Below, one piece after another: positions 63,344 to 64,000 of a stretch of 64,000 nucleotides of DNA. The notes under the pieces are model-generated. The model did not search any database and had not been told where the DNA came from. It was given only the letters and a program-made list of their open reading frames with translations. How positions within the stretch are numbered: position 1 is the stretch's first letter; each line of letters starts with the position of its first letter. This DNA is from Trichobilharzia regenti (lineage: Eukaryota > Platyhelminthes > Trematoda > Strigeidida > Schistosomatidae), in contig OX235270.1 in the NCBI GenBank assembly GCA_944472135.2, forward strand, positions 132,661,632 through 132,725,631, given 5' to 3'. A program made the translations under genes and the position numbers.

Positions 63344-64000
63344 GCAGAATTACGTTTTCTGTTTTCGTTTAAAAGAAGCATCCCAAAAGTGAACTTTGCA
63401 CTATCTAGGCTATCTGTTTTGACAATTATTATGATTCCATAGTAGTTTGTTTATTGGATGCATACTGCATGGCAGGGAAACAACATTATTCACTGGATGG
63501 TGATTTCTCTAACACAATTCATGATACCTCCTCCTCTTCTTTAAGAGTATAACATCAGTTGTAACTAAACAACAACTTTGAAACTCAATTCTTATGGTTC
63601 TTGTTCACCACCGATGCTGGTTACCTTGATAGCTTTTATGATATCTAGAAGGCTACCTACAACGCATCCGTCTTCCAGAGAGGAATTTTTAGCCGACTCA
63701 GTATAACACAGGACACCATGAAGTATCTGAAGTTGGAGATCAGCAACCAGAACACGTCGCTGACCAAGTTTATACTCTCCTTCATTGGAATGGATTCGCA
63801 TCTAGCCTATGAACGTCTACTGGGAGGTGAAGTACACCACTGGTACCCTTGATAGTCATTATTTAGCTTATGAGTTTTGGATTAATTAAAATATCGACTT
63901 TGTCATGAAGTAACATAAGTTATACAAAGATCACTGAAAACCATGGAGTACTGGACAGCTGGGTCATCCTCGTCTCGAAATCTTCAACAGTCAAGATCCC
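63344..64000 (-). repeat. 0.65-kb repeat, arm B of a long-range inverted pair
   Basis: Reverse complement of 41816-42462. Starts at the PLE-type hammerhead cleavage position (TTC/GCAGAATTACG) and ends at the window edge within the Sm-alpha-type hammerhead remnant (63945-63998). Probably extends beyond the window. Confidence 0.85.
63625..63819 (-). pseudogene. Exon-like segment captured in repeat (copy B, open)
   Basis: Minus-strand frame 63801-63592, 69 residues: MRIHSNEGEYKLGQRRVLVA, DLQLQILHGVLCYTESAKNS, SLEDGCVVGSLLDIIKAIK, then it runs across a GTAACC donor-like site into VTSIGGEQEP. An AG acceptor-like CCTCCCAG precedes it. The frame is intact here but stopped in copy A. Family not recognised; it could be a transduced host exon. 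Confidence 0.45.

Overview
The window looks like repeat-dense, AT-rich genomic DNA of a schistosome (Schistosoma sp., blood fluke). I infer this from the combination of elements, since no host marker gene is present: SR2-like RTE retrotransposons, CR1/Jockey-like LINEs, Penelope-like elements (PLEs) of two kinds, a tRNA-derived SINE, a small CCAAT-rich LTR retroelement, and many copies of a Sm-alpha-like repeat that carries hammerhead-ribozyme sequence. I see no prokaryotic features, no CRISPR array and no complete host gene. Almost every coding signal is a retrotransposon fragment with stops or frameshifts.

Layout. 0.3-9.9 kb: RTE and PLE 3' fragments, Sm-alpha copies, a SINE, and a 52-bp perfect palindrome at 3750-3801. 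10.3-20.3 kb: RTE copies (10.3-11.6, 13.1-13.5, 14.8-15.1, 18.2-19.7), a Poseidon-type PLE (13.5-14.7), a minus-strand PLE with inverted terminal repeats (15.2-17.0) and Sm-alpha pairs. 21.2-23.9 kb: CR1-like 3' ends, one with an internal inversion, plus Sm-alpha. 25.6-32.5 kb: three PLEs. The first sits between 0.47-kb inverted repeats that each end in a hammerhead motif. The second is split by a compact LTR element (326-bp LTRs, CAAC target duplication). The third is split by a related solo LTR (GTAG duplication). 32.9-43.4 kb: mostly minus-strand RTE copies, a SINE, a 139-bp insertion with a 13-bp duplication, and a 0.65-kb repeat containing an exon-like segment. 43.5-47.1 kb: Sm-alpha copies and PLE debris. 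48-53 kb: Poseidon-type PLE pieces and a TA-flanked inverted-repeat element. 54.9-61.6 kb: RTE, a decayed CR1-like copy, then the best preserved element of the window, a CR1/Jockey-like LINE with complete endonuclease and RT motifs but two frameshifts. 62.4-64 kb: RTE and PLE fragments and the second arm of the 0.65-kb inverted repeat.

How it works together. RTE and CR1 elements encode endonuclease plus RT for target-primed insertion, and the SINE appears to borrow a CR1-like 3' end. PLEs encode an RT joined to a GIY-YIG nuclease, and their terminal repeats carry hammerhead motifs that could process transcripts. The non-coding Sm-alpha repeats carry a second hammerhead lineage. The main unifying signal is therefore self-cleaving-RNA sequence in two unrelated repeat families, often in inverted (fold-back) arrangement. 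All homology statements come from reading the sequence by eye; no database search or folding program was run.
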